Source: Citrus sinensis
Taxonomy: Eukaryota; Streptophyta; Magnoliopsida; Sapindales; Rutaceae
Direction of reading: 5' to 3'
Assembly (NCBI RefSeq): GCF_022201045.2
Contig: NC_068564.1
Span: 32,145,001 to 32,209,000, forward strand
Length of the DNA stretch: 64,000 bases
The position numbers and the translations under genes were made by a program. Shown here piece after piece: positions 1 to 12,774 of this stretch. How positions within the stretch are numbered: the first letter of the stretch is position 1; each line of letters starts with the position of its first letter. The notes beneath the pieces were generated by a model, which did not search any database, was not told the DNA's origin, and was given only the letters and a program-made list of their open reading frames with translations.

Positions 1-3000
1 GAGTCTGGAAATTGCCACTACATCAGTATCCAGGCACTCAAGGTATCAGACAATCCAAAAGGAATAACTCCAAGATTGACAGACATGCTAGTTGGATAAT
101 ATTTGGGTCCCAGCCATCCATATCAAGTTAATTAATTTTTGAGGTCCCTGTTCGAGTTCTCAAACGCTTACATTGGAACAAGTCATCCACTGAGACCAAC
201 CCTGTTTCTGCATATTCTAATATGTGTGAGCCAGACACGCTGCAATTTTCTTTTTAAGTTTGTCTGTTTGACATCATTAACTATATCAGCTTTGTTATAG
301 AGACATCCTGATTTGTCTCAGAAAAAAGGTCTATGAGCCATGTGGTCATACTGTGAGAGAGAGAGAGAGAGATGAGAGGCAGGATAATAACGACCTGCAT
401 GTGAAGATAGAAGGCAAGTTGGACAACCACTGCTCGAACTGCTAGGATGCACATCGCCGCAGCCACTGCAAACCTTTTCCATCTCAGTAGTGGCAACTGA
501 AATAGCACGGAGTTTCAAAGACCATTAACTCTTGTAACCAACTCTGTAAGCTATCATCATGTATAACATGACACTAATTTTGAAGATGCTTAACTGTTAA
601 CTGCGATAATTGAAAGTTCCAAAAGACCGTCAAGTGATAAAACCATCTATCAGTATATTTAACCATCATATTTGGTTTTCTATGCATCTATCATGCAGAA
701 TTTAGGTAGGAACAAAACCCTCTGCCTAGCCTTCAGAGAAATCTACGTGTACCATCTGATATCATTCACCTAATAAGCACAAGTTGATGAGTAAAATACA
801 TCGACAATCATTCCCCTATTAACAGCTGCCTAGACTCTGTTTGAGTTATATAGAGACCAACCATTGGTGAATAGAAGGTACAATAGAGCAAAATCGATAG
901 ATGCTCTGATATGTTATGTTATGAACTTTGCATGTCTGTCACTAGTTTCTCTCCAATCAGCCTGTTTCGGGTCTATTTTTGCATATAAAATCCCTGTCTG
1001 GCATACTGGTGACTTTGCAATATATTATGCAGAGACATGTTTTGACACATACCTTGGATAATTTTTTTATTTTCTTATTTTCCTAAACCATTTTTTTCTT
1101 TTGATAAGTTCAAAACATATGTTTCATAAACAAACTTGCACTATGAAGATAGTAAGTGTTTTCCGTGTGCAAAAGACTGCGACCTTTTTATGCTTACGTT
1201 ATTCAACAGGAAACATTTCAGCCATAGTTTTTAGAAGAATGAACTCAGGTACTCATAATTCAAAACATTAGAACTTCTTAAACCCCCAATCTCAGCAATC
1301 ATCTAATACTGGCATGCATGTTCAACTCTGTCAAGCTCAATAAAAACTCACTCCCCAATAGTCCTTGATCTTAAAGTAGAAGCAATGTTTCTCCATTCGA
1401 TTTTTCCAAGGGAATATAAGCAATCAATTGAACCCTCAAAAATATATGACGTGGGAAAAATTGATTGAGATACCAACACCGCATTTGATATTTGCATGAG
1501 AGTTCCAGCATAGTGTTTCATGGTCAACAGTAACACAGTACCAAGCCCAAAGGTCCAGTTTCCCTCAGTGACTGAGAAGAATATTGTTAACTTTTGCAAC
1601 AGGAATTTACATATATGTTTTCAATACATCACTTTTAAATATCAAATTATGAAATTCAAAGAAGAAAAGGAATAACATGAATAACAATTATCTCAAAAGA
1701 GCCCTTTTCCTTTTCTAGTTTGTAAGTTTCTCACCTTCAAAATTAGTGAAGCTGAAGAAATGAGAAATCTGCCTAATCTCATGAGCTTGACACTTTACTG
1801 AGAGATCTAAAAAGGTTTCATCACCGAAATATCAATAATCAAGCCTCTAGAACCTTGCAAACAATCCTATTGTACTTCCACTTTAATAGATAGTATTTTC
1901 AGTAACTAATTACACAAGAGTGGAAATATTATTTGGGATGTTCCAGATCAAGCACTGAAAACAAATATGGAGTGGGCATTATATCTAAGATCCTTGCAGA
2001 TTACTTTGGAGGCATGAAGCAATGCATTGCAACATTAAGTTCAAAAGCAATTTATACATATAGAGCATTATGAGTAACACATGCTCCTTTTAGGAGTTTC
2101 AGAATGATTTGTATGCTCATAAAACCAACTAACATAGTTCTCCTTTTAACATTTATTGCGAGAGATATTGGAAGCATGACAAAAATCATAAGAGCAGGAT
2201 CAAGCATTGACCAATTGTATATAGACTGCACTGTAACACATAACGAGTTATGCTTTCCACAGCTAGTTGAGGAATGTAAAGAACTCAAATGTGAATAAAG
2301 CAATACCAACTCACATTGATTGAATACGCAGTTCCAAGCACAAAACTAGTAAAAAGAGCCCAAAATAATGGCCATGAACCAACAATCCACCCAAGCCAAA
2401 AGCTCTGTAAGTGAAGAGAGGAAATGATTAGAACACTAAAGAATCCAGATGCACTGCTTGAACATCCGATAAAAATAAAAATGCTAAACAGGACAAGATG
2501 TATTGTTTCTTTAATGGTAAGCTTAGTAAGCAAGTGATAGCAACATTAGGTAAATTTCCTTCTGCTGCTTGCATACTAGAATTATATCACTACATAAAAG
2601 TGCTGCAATATTCATTCATGTTTAAATTCAAGTTGATAATGTGAACTCTCCACTGATACCATGATGGAAAACGATGCAACAATTAGCACACCAGTCTTGA
2701 AGGAATATTCCCCTGATGCTAATGGAAGATATGGCTTGTTAACCTGCAATGAAACATCGTTCATTTATCATTAGATTATCCAGATACAATTATCTTGAAC
2801 CCTTTACAAGGTAAAGAAAGTCAAAAGGAGCTCTTAAGAACAACTCAACACAAACAACTTCATTTCCGATGTCCCAACTACAAGCCAAAAGAGTATACTA
2901 GGAAGAATAGAGAATAGGTGGAACACCTAGATTGTTTGGTTGGTTCAATACAGGGTCAGATGAGATATTCAGAGAAATGATTCAACAAACAGATCCTCCC

Positions 3001-5270
3001 AGCAGTTGCATATATACCCTATCAGCTGCTAGTGCAATAACTTTCAGGTCTAAAAGGAGGCAGTCTGAAATTACATTTTCCTCGCAAAAAGATTCTTAAG
3101 ATACTATGGAAAGGTTTATCCTTAGTAATACCTTGTCTATCTCAATGTCAGACAACTGATTTAGACCAACAATATAGATATTCATCATGAGTGCAGCTGC
3201 AATGGCCTGAAAAAGAAAGCAATTAATGTTTACAAATTGCATTTATCCAGTGCAACACAAAGCTCTTCAAATGATCAAAGATGCTTGGTGTATTACCTCC
3301 AAAACTCCTGTGAAGAATAGTGGAGAAATATCTGACACCTTTTCAACTGCAAGGAGAGCAACTGACACAATACTCAATGCCTGTTGAGAAAAAAGTAAGG
3401 TTAGCTTTAACTTTGTCCTTTCCCTATAGAAACCAAAAACACAAAAGCAAGAAGAACCAGTATAAGTCGGATTTGTGGATAAATACAAGTGGAATCTTGG
3501 AGATCAACCAATCACCCTTAACTCTAGTGAATCTATATCATTAAACAAAAACTTAACTGTGCCTATAACTGTGTGAGGCCTTGAAAACCTGTAAAAGGCA
3601 TCTAATGCATTTATAACAGAGTTCAAAGGGCTCTTGGGTTTGTAATCGTCAGGCTGATTAGACTGCAGTGGGTGACCAGAGGCTGCATTTGCCAGATGCT
3701 TAATCTTTATTTTCTGATGGTATATGGATCTATCCTTTGCACCTCTAATGTGATGCTTCAAATGATACCGCTCTAATTTCACAACAGTAGTCCTATCTAT
3801 GATATTCCATACTTTGCACCTTGAAACTTGGAGTCCTTTATAAAAACCTGTTATTTGAAGGACTAGAATTGAATCAGATACTAAGGATAAAGGGAGTGAA
3901 GAAAGAAATCATTTAATCCAATTCAATGTTAAATATAACAAGAAAATTTCATATTACATGCTTATATATGCATTTCTAGTAACAAACTGATGCTCAACTA
4001 TTGCAGCAAGGAACTAGGATTAGCATGTTAGAGATTTTATTGAATAATTAACATCAAATATTATGGAACAGTTACTTGAATGTGACAGAAACAGTTTACC
4101 CATACAATTAAACTAAAGATTGATGAAATAATGAATAATCACGTGTGGGAAGCAACTTCAATCTTTTGGATGCATTGGTCTTATGTAGTTATGTTACTTA
4201 TCACATATCTTAATGGCTTTGTAAGACTAGAAATGGGCCAGCTAGGATTGATATAATAAACATGTCCGCCAAATTAGCAAAGATGAAATGGGGTTATTGA
4301 GATTGATTGCAATCAACCTGCAAGCCCCAACAAAGTAGCACTTGGTAAATAAGCTTTCAGCTAATGAGCTGCACAGTTTTAGTTATCAGTTTTTCCAATG
4401 TTTAATTTGAGCTAATATACTAATTTATTGACAGCCAGAGTAGTTGGTAGTCGAATCTTAAAGCAGAACCTTAAGGGGTTAAGTCTCTGTACCACAAGTT
4501 TGACATTGGTAAATAATTGAATATGCTTATTACCCAACTTTTGGCATCATGAATATCATAATGACACTTTTGGGAAATGAAAAATAATCCAAACTTCAAT
4601 TCCTTCTACGAAATTTTCCAAAGTACAGACTTCAACACAGAATTCTGCAATTATCTTTAATGTCCATGCAACTAATATTAGATGGTGAGAAGTGAAAAAC
4701 TTACTTGGAAAATGACCTGCCATTAAATCTTTATTCCTCCAACAACTACTACCTTCGTAAATTTTGCCATGCATGAGGTGAAACATATAAAAATGTACAT
4801 GAGCATTAATTTAACACTTTCCGAAGAACAGACCACACCCAAAAACCAGAAAGAATAAGACTTGAAATTGTACCCTATGGCACAAGATAAAATCTAAATG
4901 GTAGATATTTGAGACTGTCATGCTACTGCTTACTTTTAGCACATTTTGTTTTGCAGGTAATGTAATAGGCCCAACACCGTGATCCCAAAAAAGAAAATAA
5001 AACTCTAAATTACTCCCCTAAGCTTGTAAAATTTTTTTCATGATTTCATATATTGATTTCTGCAACATTTAAATAAAATTAAAAAAAATCTCATATTTCC
5101 TGCGTTGACTTGTAGCCAACATAAACTAACCAAGATGTTCAATAAACAAATTTTTTTTTTTAAAAAAAAAAATCCAGATAACAAGAGTCAAAATGAAGGT
5201 AAAAAAAACTAATCTTACCAGAGGAAACTAAAGCAGAACTGGGAGAGAACCCAACAAGCAAAGACTCCAT
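1..5270 (-). CDS. VTE2: Homogentisate phytyltransferase (tocopherol biosynthesis), 5' part of gene
   Basis: Chloroplast membrane prenyltransferase that joins phytyl diphosphate to homogentisate, the committed step of vitamin E synthesis. Seven exons are in the window, all minus strand: 5219-5270, 3558-3847, 3297-3380, 3132-3206, 2660-2743, 2315-2404 and 395-496. They join in phase into 259 residues. After a transit region of about 100 residues comes [15 protein letters not shown], the usual start of the mature enzyme. Residues 158-166 read NQLSDIEID, the first Asp-rich prenyl-diphosphate/Mg site of UbiA enzymes. [18 protein letters not shown] (from residue 196) and later exons are membrane helices. 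The second Asp-rich motif and C-terminus (about 140 residues) lie beyond position 1. I chose the start MESLL at 5270, the usual family start; another in-frame ATG lies at 5357. Introns 1 and 6 are long (1.37 and 1.8 kb). It is transcribed away from the PPR gene. Confidence 0.95.
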
Positions 5271-6218
5271 TAGATTAATACGTGCCCTCTGCGTCAGCAA
5301 ATAAGGAACACTTTGGTACGGTTCATGAACTGAAAGCTGAAAACTTTTGGGCTCCAATTTAACCTCTCTCTATACAAAGTTAGAAAAAAAGCTGCATTTT
5401 AATTGGAATAAACATTTTAAATCAAATTTGAAGTGGTATTTGAAGCTGCAAATGAGTCTACAGGGAGCCATTGGCCTGTAGTGGTGGCCCTGGGGAGCGC
5501 CCGTTGACCCACTAGAGTTACGTGTAACGGTGTACGCTTCGGATTCGCGATGTTAACTTTTTGTTGCTGTTCGGATCTATACTCACTTGGATCCTTGACG
5601 GGCATCCACGTCATTTCAAAATCTCTTTGCTTTCTAGTTTTTAATTTATCAAATTTTATATTTATTTATTTTTTAAATTAAATAAAACTATTTAAAAATC
5701 ACTGACTCAAGTATTTTTTAGGGTGCACTTCACCAATAGTTAATGAATAACATAAATAAATAAAAAATTATTTATCACTACCATTAATTAAGTGTCCAAC
5801 AAGAATTCAATTTAACATTGAATTTTAATTCCATACGTTAGTTGATTAAAAAACTCTTTAGTCAAGGGATATGCACTTTGTAATGTCCAGACGTCATTCG
5901 ATCATTCGCAGTAGCAATAAATACGGATTTGTCGTATTATTTTACAATTAAAATATCAATAAGATTCTATCAAGATCAGAGTCAATTTCAATTCGCACTC
6001 AAAATTAAGTGGAGTACTCTCATCCAATTAAACGTCATAGAAGCAAATTATGGACAGTCATAGTAATTAGCAAATCCCTAATGATATTTTGGAAAGAGTT
6101 TTCTTGCTTACAGTGGTGCTTGGCACTTTGGTAGCCGTCCGTTATAAATACAAATGAGTAGTTACAAACATTAACAATTAAATAATAACAGGTACTTGCT
6201 GACAGTTGGCCGTGGGCA
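5271..6218. other. VTE2 upstream region
   Basis: No gene seen. It holds the VTE2 5' leader and promoter region (minus-strand gene) and AT-rich DNA. A T/A homopolymer junction near 5151-5171 is just inside intron 1. No TATA box could be placed with confidence. Confidence 0.5.
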
Positions 6219-6871
6219 CCCAACCATGCACTTTTGTTTTTTTTGAAAAAGATTTCTCTTATAACTTTAGCACAATTTCGTAGATTTGGCGGACGAGCAA
6301 AATGACAAAATAGGAACAACTAGACCCTTTTTTTTTTTTTTTTTTTTTTTAAGGAAAGTAAACCTTTCATTCCATCACAACACATCAATTACAGATTGCA
6401 CCTCTGGTATAGGTTTTAGCGAGACAGGAGGTGTATTTTTTCTTAATGCAAACTTTGCTAGGGAGTGGGCATTAGCATTACAGTTTCTACACACATGCTG
6501 GACTGCAACTTTTTGAAAGTATTTCATCTGATTTCGAATTCCTGAGATAGTCCAAAAGATTTCTGTTCTGTTACCATTTGTGTTGTTAATTAGTTCGGCC
6601 ACCTCCAAGCAATCTGTCTCTATGATCACCGAATGTAATGCTGCTTCTCTAGCGACTTTGATACTCCACTGAACTGCTTCAGCTTCAGCCCAGCTAACAT
6701 TACCTGTTAATTGAACTTGATTAATTCCAGCAGCTACAGTATTGCTCCTGGAGTCTTTTATCACAACTCCAAACGCAGCCCTTTGGTCCCTCATGCTAAC
6801 AACTGCATCTACATTGATTTTGAAGATGTTTTCTGGAGGAGGAGTCCACTTTTGATCCCAACCATGCACTT
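6219..6871 (-). mobile_element. 5'-truncated LINE (non-LTR retrotransposon) remnant with target-site duplication
   Basis: A 15-bp sequence, cccaaccatgcactt, stands at 6219-6233 and again, identical, at 6857-6871. It bounds an insert of 623 bp. On the minus strand the insert holds an open frame of about 160 codons (6375-6856) with no natural start. This is the RNase H-like C-terminal domain of plant LINE reverse transcriptases: KINVDAVV, then the AEAEAVQWSI segment, IETDCLEV and NANAHSLAKFAL supply the D-E-D-H catalytic set. The frame ends 24 bp before a 23-nt poly(T) on the plus strand (6328-6350), that is, a poly(A) tail on the element strand. A second A-rich stretch abuts the left duplication at 6234-6245. 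The open frame suggests a young copy. A domesticated RNase H-like gene is less likely because of the duplication and tail. Confidence 0.85.
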
Positions 6872-7449
6872 AAGGACGGTCAAATGGTCCGACCTGGCCC
6901 TTTTTTCGATTGACTCGATCATAATTTTTAAGGCTTTGGCTAAAATTTAAATTTAAATGCACTGAGGATATGAGTAAAAATTTAGATTGCGTCTCCATAT
7001 AATTAATCTAGATTAGTGCCAATGTAACTCTAGTGATAAATCTACGTAGAGTTGTTATTGTAACATATTCCATATTTAAGGGAAAAAAAAGGGTGCTAAA
7101 ATACTCCCGGTTATAGAAGCAAGACAAAAGTTATCATTGTAATGGAGCAGCACATGACTCGGCTAAAATGGCTTTAAAAGTTAATGATTATGTCCAGCGG
7201 GTGGGCACATGCCCGCCCCACTTGTTGTATCTTTTTTCTTAATTTAATGAAAGTATGCTTTCTTTTCAAAAAAAAAACTGGAGAGTCCTGGATGCCCTTG
7301 AAATTGAAACTTCTCGTTAAGAACGCAAATTGTGATTTTAAAGTGTTTGAAAGGACTAACTGGAAATGTTGGCCCATTCATTGCGGACCATTACTATCAT
7401 ATTTGCTCCAAAATAATTATGCAAATTCCATCAATTTTTTAAACTTAAC
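6872..7449. other. AT-rich intergenic stretch
   Basis: No gene or repeat recognised between the LINE remnant and the SINE-like copy; short open frames here have no coding character. Confidence 0.5.
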
Positions 7450-7746
7450 AAATACTCAAGTTGCCACTTAGGATTTAATCTACTAGTGAACTACTACTCT
7501 CAAAATTAAAAAAAGATTAGTTAATTTATAAGTCTTTCTCCCTTGCGAAATGTGAGTGGAGTAAAGACATCTCTCGTCTGTGAGGGTCATATGTCTAAGC
7601 ATATATTTCATAAAATTAATGTAATAATGTAAGTCCTAATTATATATCTGATTATAAATATCAATATCATGTATGCTCTATTAACAATTATAAATATGTG
7701 TAATACAGTAATTTGATGTGTAATCAGTATTAAAAAAAATACTCAA
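7450..7746 (+). mobile_element. SINE-like element, copy 1 (Pol III head partly deleted)
   Basis: It is flanked by a 10-bp direct repeat, aaatactcaa, at 7450-7459 and 7737-7746, and ends in an A-run (7732-7739). The body, from the phrase ttataagtctttctccctt onward for about 230 bp, is closely similar to the body of the element at 43482-43844. The head keeps the block around gtgaactactactctcaaaa but lacks the box-B-like segment present in the other copy, so this copy probably has an internal deletion. Function is inferred from structure only. Confidence 0.65.
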
Positions 7747-9033
7747 CTTCGCTCAATTCCCCCATAGAACATGCATTACAGCGCATCAAAAGTTAACTAA
7801 ATTCTTAATTTTATTCTATAATTCCATGCACGTCATTCACGAAACGCCAGTGGTTCTGCTTCTAAATTATAAAATACAATGAAAAATCAAATATAAATAT
7901 AATATTAAGTTGTCAGGTCTCGGCCCAAAACCCTTCACGAGTTTTATTTCAGTTGGTCCGATCCGATTCGATCCGCTTGGCACATAAATAATTAAATAAT
8001 TAAATATTAAATGAAATATACTACGTAAAATAATAATAATAACAGTAATAATATCTCCAAAAGCTTCTATAAATTTTACTTTTTAAATATTTATTTGCTT
8101 ACCTATTTGGTAAATAAAAGAGTGAAAAAATATGTTATTTCCAAAAGACTCTTTAAATATAAATGAGTTAATATTATTTTAACTAAAATAACAATTTTTT
8201 TTAAAGTAAAAGTCAATAGTAATTAAAGTACCGCTTTCTTTTTCTCTAATAAAAAATAATAAAATATAAATTGAAGAGAGGGAAAGTAATTTTTTAAATT
8301 TGAAGAGAAAATGTCATTTCTTATTTAAAAAATTTTAATTGAAGTATTTTTTGAAACCTTAAATGCTGACGTGACTTTTTAAATAAGTAATAAAATTTTA
8401 TTTGAAGAGTTTTTGGTGACGTTCTAATAATAATAATAATAATAATAATAATAGGAGGAGATAACGATGTAATTTTTTCTTTTTATTTACAAAATAGTGT
8501 TGTTTGAATGATTGTCTTATTTATTCAAATGATTTATTTTATTAATTCCATTAAAATTGTTATTTCGTATCCTCTATAGAACAAGAAATAAAATTTATAA
8601 AAACAACCTACGGAATCCCAAGATTTTTATTTAGGCCTACGTGGATGTATCATGCATGATTTATCCCTTAGGGACTTGAAAACCAGTATCATGGTGTGAA
8701 CTTTGAGGTACATGTAGATATTGTTCACGCACCATAAATTTAATTAACTCAATTCAATGAGTGGAGTTTAATCTTTGTACCTAGATGGTAACAATTAAAA
8801 AAAAAAATCTATGAAAAGTGAAAATTATGTCCTCATTTTTTCCCAGCCCATTATTAAAATAAAATAAAAATACTTGTAGTTGGCGTCGTCTTCAATGAAC
8901 ACCAATCATCGAAGATAGATTTGTGTATCTCACCAAACCCAAAACAGTACACGGAGGAGCAATGTTCCCGTCTTGACTCTGAAACACAAACAGAGAAGAC
9001 ACCCACTCTTACTTACTTCACTGCAATCAAATT
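7747..9033. other. AT-rich intergenic region upstream of the PPR gene
   Basis: No gene. It holds a (TAA)n microsatellite at about 8425-8453, a weak inverted-repeat region around 8050-8420, and the PPR 5' leader near 8890-9033. Confidence 0.5.
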
Positions 9034-11508
9034 ATGGAGGGAACAATCTTCCCAAACAGGCCGGTGCCTCCAATTCGAAAGAAACCATCAAAACCAAACC
9101 CACCACTCAAATTCAGCTCTGCAAAGCTCCCACCACCTCCGCCACAGTCACCCCCCTCAGTCCCTCTAGACTCCCTCATTCAACACCTCCATCATCTCTC
9201 TTCATCATCATCATCATCATCATCATCCCCTCTTCACATTGCTGCTGCTTCCACTGCCGCAAAGCGCGCCAATTCCGAGAAGCCCACTTCAGTTTTTGAT
9301 GGAAAGGACGACAAGGGTAGTGTTTCAAATGACGGGTCGTTTGAGTTTTTGTCAAAAAGGGGTGAGTTGATTTTTAATTCTATTGTGGGTTATCCTTTGA
9401 ATAGTTTGAATGAGTTCTTTGATAATTCACAGCATGAGTTGCTTGGAATTGATTTGGTTACTGTATTGAAAGCCTTAGATGTATCGGGTTATAGGGAAAG
9501 AGCGCTTTTGTTGTTTGAATGGCTTGCTGTGAATTCTAGTTTTGAAAATGGGAAATTGGATAAAGAAGTTATCCAGTTAATGGTTAGGATTCTGGGGAAA
9601 GAGTCACGGCATTCGATTGCTTCCAAACTACTTGATTTGATTCCCTTAGAGAAGTATTCACTTGATGTCAGGGCGTATACAAGTATTCTTCATGCCTACT
9701 CTAAGGCCGGGAAGTACGAAAAGGCTATAAGTTTGTTTGAGAAAGTGAAGGAGATGGGCCTGTCTCCTACATTGGTTACTTACAATGTAATGCTTGACGT
9801 TTATGGGAAGATGGGTCGGTCTTGGGATAGGATTTTGGGACTTTTAGATGAGATGAGAAGCAGGGGACTTGAATTTGATGAGTTTACTTGTAGTACGGTT
9901 ATATCTGCATGTGGGAGAGAGGGCTTGTTGAATGAAGCGAAAGAGTTTTTTGCAGGATTGAAGTTGGAAGGGTATGTACCAGGGACTGTTACTTATAATT
10001 CATTGCTTCAGGTGTTTGGGAAAGCGGGGGTTTACTCTGAGGCATTGAGTATTTTGAAAGAAATGGAGGATAATAATTGCCCGCCTGACTCTGTGACATA
10101 TAATGAGGTTGTGGGTGCTTACGTGAGGGCTGGATTCTATGAGGAAGGGGCTGCTTTAATAGACACAATGTCAAGTAAAGGATTAATGCCAAATGCTGTT
10201 ACATATACTACTCTGATAGATGCTTATGGAAGAGCTGGGAAGGTGAACAAGGCTTTAAGGTTGTTTAACAAGATGAAGGAGTCGGGTTGTGCTCCAAATG
10301 TGTGTACCTACAATGCTGTTCTTGGGATGTTGGGTAAGAAAGGGAGGTCTGAGGAGATGATGAAGATACTCTGCGATATGAAATCCAGTGGATGTTCCCC
10401 AAATCGTATCACATGGAACACTATGCTTACAATGTGTGGTAATAAAGGTTTGGACAAGTACGTGAATCAAGTCTTTCGGGAAATGAAGAGCTGCGGTTTT
10501 GAACCTGATAGAGACACATTCAATACCTTGATTAGTGCTTATGGTCGCTGTGGCTCAGGAGTTGATGCTACAAAAATGTTTGAGGATATGATGAAGACAG
10601 GATTCACCCCATGTGTTACAACTTACAATGCATTTTTGAATGCTTTGGCTCGAAGAGGGGATTGGAAAGCAGCAGAATCTGTCATTCTGGACATGCAAAA
10701 TAAGGGCTTCAAGCCCAGTGAAACCTCATACTCACTGATGCTCAACTGTTATGCAAAGGGTGGGAATCTGAAGGGGATAAGGAAGATTGAGAAGGAAATT
10801 TATGCTGGTCGTATCTTTCCTAGCTGGATGCTTTTGAGAACCCTCATTCTTGTAAACTTCAAATGCAGGGCTCTGCAGGGCATGGAGAGGGCATTTCAGG
10901 AATTGCAAAAGCATGGATACAAACCTGATTTGGTTATATTCAATTCTATGCTTTCAATTTGTGCCAAGAACAGCATGTATGACCGGGCTAATGAGATGCT
11001 GCACTCGATTCTCGAAAGTGGGATGCAACCTAATCTTGTCACCTACAATAACTTGATGGACATGTATGCCAGAGCCGGAAAATGTTGGAAAGCTGAAGAA
11101 ATCCTCAAAGGAATCTTAAAGTCTGGTGGAACGCCAGATCTTGTTTCATACAACACTGTTATCAAAGGATTTTGCAGGCAAGGGCTAATGCAGGAGGCCA
11201 TGAGAATGCTTTATGAAATGACAAATAGAGGCATTCGACCATGTATCTTTACCTACAATACTTTTGTATCTGGCTATGCAGGGCAGGGAATGTTTACAGA
11301 AATAGATGAAGTGATTAAGCATATGTTTCAGCACAATTGCAAACCAAATGAGCTAACTTACAAGATTGTGGTGGATGGTTATTGTAAAGCTAGAAAGTAC
11401 AAGGAAGCCATGGACTTTTTGTCGAAAATTAAGGAGAGGGATGATTCTTTTAATGATGAATCTGTAAAAAGACTTACTTTCCGTGTTCGGGAGATCTTGG
11501 AATCTTAG
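9034..11508 (+). CDS. Pentatricopeptide repeat protein, chloroplast-targeted (At2g18940-like)
   Basis: Intronless gene for 824 residues, matching the length and the MEGT-FPNRP start of Arabidopsis At2g18940. Residues 1 to about 85 form a Ser/Pro-rich transit peptide. A TCA/TCT run (about 9200-9227) encodes ten consecutive serines there and is likely to vary in length. From about residue 215 to 800 runs a near-continuous array of 35-residue P-type PPR motifs, recognisable by repeated (V/T)TYN..(I/L) starts and GC.P ends; I count about 16. There is no SMR, E or DYW tail, so it is a pure P-class protein. Such proteins bind specific organelle RNA sites and protect, splice or help translate them. 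The RNA target cannot be read here. It lies divergent from VTE2 and in the same orientation as ZTL. Confidence 0.93.
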   Translation: MEGTIFPNRPVPPIRKKPSKPNPPLKFSSAKLPPPPPQSPPSVPLDSLIQHLHHLSSSSSSSSSSPLHIAAASTAAKRANSEKPTSVFDGKDDKGSVSNDGSFEFLSKRGELIFNSIVGYPLNSLNEFFDNSQHELLGIDLVTVLKALDVSGYRERALLLFEWLAVNSSFENGKLDKEVIQLMVRILGKESRHSIASKLLDLIPLEKYSLDVRAYTSILHAYSKAGKYEKAISLFEKVKEMGLSPTLVTYNVMLDVYGKMGRSWDRILGLLDEMRSRGLEFDEFTCSTVISACGREGLLNEAKEFFAGLKLEGYVPGTVTYNSLLQVFGKAGVYSEALSILKEMEDNNCPPDSVTYNEVVGAYVRAGFYEEGAALIDTMSSKGLMPNAVTYTTLIDAYGRAGKVNKALRLFNKMKESGCAPNVCTYNAVLGMLGKKGRSEEMMKILCDMKSSGCSPNRITWNTMLTMCGNKGLDKYVNQVFREMKSCGFEPDRDTFNTLISAYGRCGSGVDATKMFEDMMKTGFTPCVTTYNAFLNALARRGDWKAAESVILDMQNKGFKPSETSYSLMLNCYAKGGNLKGIRKIEKEIYAGRIFPSWMLLRTLILVNFKCRALQGMERAFQELQKHGYKPDLVIFNSMLSICAKNSMYDRANEMLHSILESGMQPNLVTYNNLMDMYARAGKCWKAEEILKGILKSGGTPDLVSYNTVIKGFCRQGLMQEAMRMLYEMTNRGIRPCIFTYNTFVSGYAGQGMFTEIDEVIKHMFQHNCKPNELTYKIVVDGYCKARKYKEAMDFLSKIKERDDSFNDESVKRLTFRVREILES

Positions 11509-12774
11509 TTTTATGAAATATCTCTATTACTTTGTCTTCATCTCTTCTTTGAGATATTCACGGGCATATGAATTCTGAAATACTGTTGAACTAACTCACT
11601 CATGTTGCTATAATCGAGAGCTCAAGAGAGCAATAATGCAGGTCTTTCTGCTGTGGCATGTCATGTCAGAGTTATTACGGAAGTCTATCCAGGCATGCTG
11701 AACCTTTCTGCAGTGGGTAAGTGAACTGATCTTAGCCATGGTTGCATGCTTCGCGTTCTTGCCATGTCAAATGTAACAAAACTTTCCTCTTTTGGTGAGT
11801 GTATAATTTTTTTTTTCTTTTTGATTGTTCTTGTTCTTTAAGGCTTTTTTTTTTTTGGCCACATAATTGTTTAATCGGTTACAGTTAGATGGGCACATAC
11901 AAATTTGTCTCTGAGATATTCTCCAAGGATATTTTCTGATTCTTATGTCTGTCAAATTAAAATACCAGCCTAGTTATATTTTGAATCTGTATTTGAATAA
12001 GTAAAGCCTAAAAAGGCTAGGGTTAGCCAGAAACTTAGACTAGTAAGTAACTAGGAGTAGGTATGTGAGAATTGCTTTTGGTCGTTTTATTCAATACCTT
12101 CCTTCTTCACAATCCTATCATTTGCATCAGAGTTGTGTGGTCCTTGGGAGTGTGTATTGTGGTTATCCACCAAATGAGCCAAGCAAATTTCTCATTTGCT
12201 CCTACAGATACTCCACTACTTTGCAGAACTAGATACCTGAGGTAACAAAGGAAACTCTATCAAGTAGCTGCTTATCAAACTCTGTGAGGCAGCAATTTTC
12301 ACGTTTCTCAGATAAAGATGATCCTTTACAATTTTGATTTTTACAACATCCAGATGAAACAAGGTACCAATAATGGAATCAATTCACAGGTACAATTCTG
12401 TCGTATTTGGCTCCAGTGCTTATCAAGATCTGCTAGTGTGAAGCAATATTGTACAGCAAACTGCTTGTTTCTTGAAGGAAGCAATTGAATGCAAGTGATG
12501 ATGGAAGAAGTTATATTATAATTGTGATGAAAGGTATGTAGTTGGCCAAGTGTGCAGGGCCAACGGAAAGCGGATATATTTATTAGCTCCTTTTATCAAA
12601 TAAATTCTTTTTTCTTTTTTAAATTCCCCTTGCAAAATCCTGTCAGTAAACTGCTTTTTCATGTTCCATCATCGTTCATGCTTAATAGGAAAGCTGCTTC
12701 TGCTCGCATAGGAAACTCATATACGACGCTTTCCTTTTGCCATTGAATTGCTACTTCATATTAATTACTAAATG
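11509..12774. other. Region 3' of the PPR gene
   Basis: No coding gene seen. The first few hundred bases probably include the PPR 3' UTR. The rest is AT-rich with T-runs near 11808-11855 and 12609-12621. Confidence 0.5.

Noticed and set aside
5417-5614. Open frame of 65 codons upstream of VTE2
   Set aside because: No homology recognised, and it lies in the expected promoter region.
6375-6869. Calling this frame an independent host RNase H-like gene
   Set aside because: No proper ATG, truncated at the target duplication and followed by a poly(A) tail; a LINE fragment explains it better.
8050-8420. Possible MITE with weak inverted ends (ctccaaaagctt / aagagtttttgg)
   Set aside because: Inverted similarity is low and lies in AT-rich DNA; no flanking duplication found.
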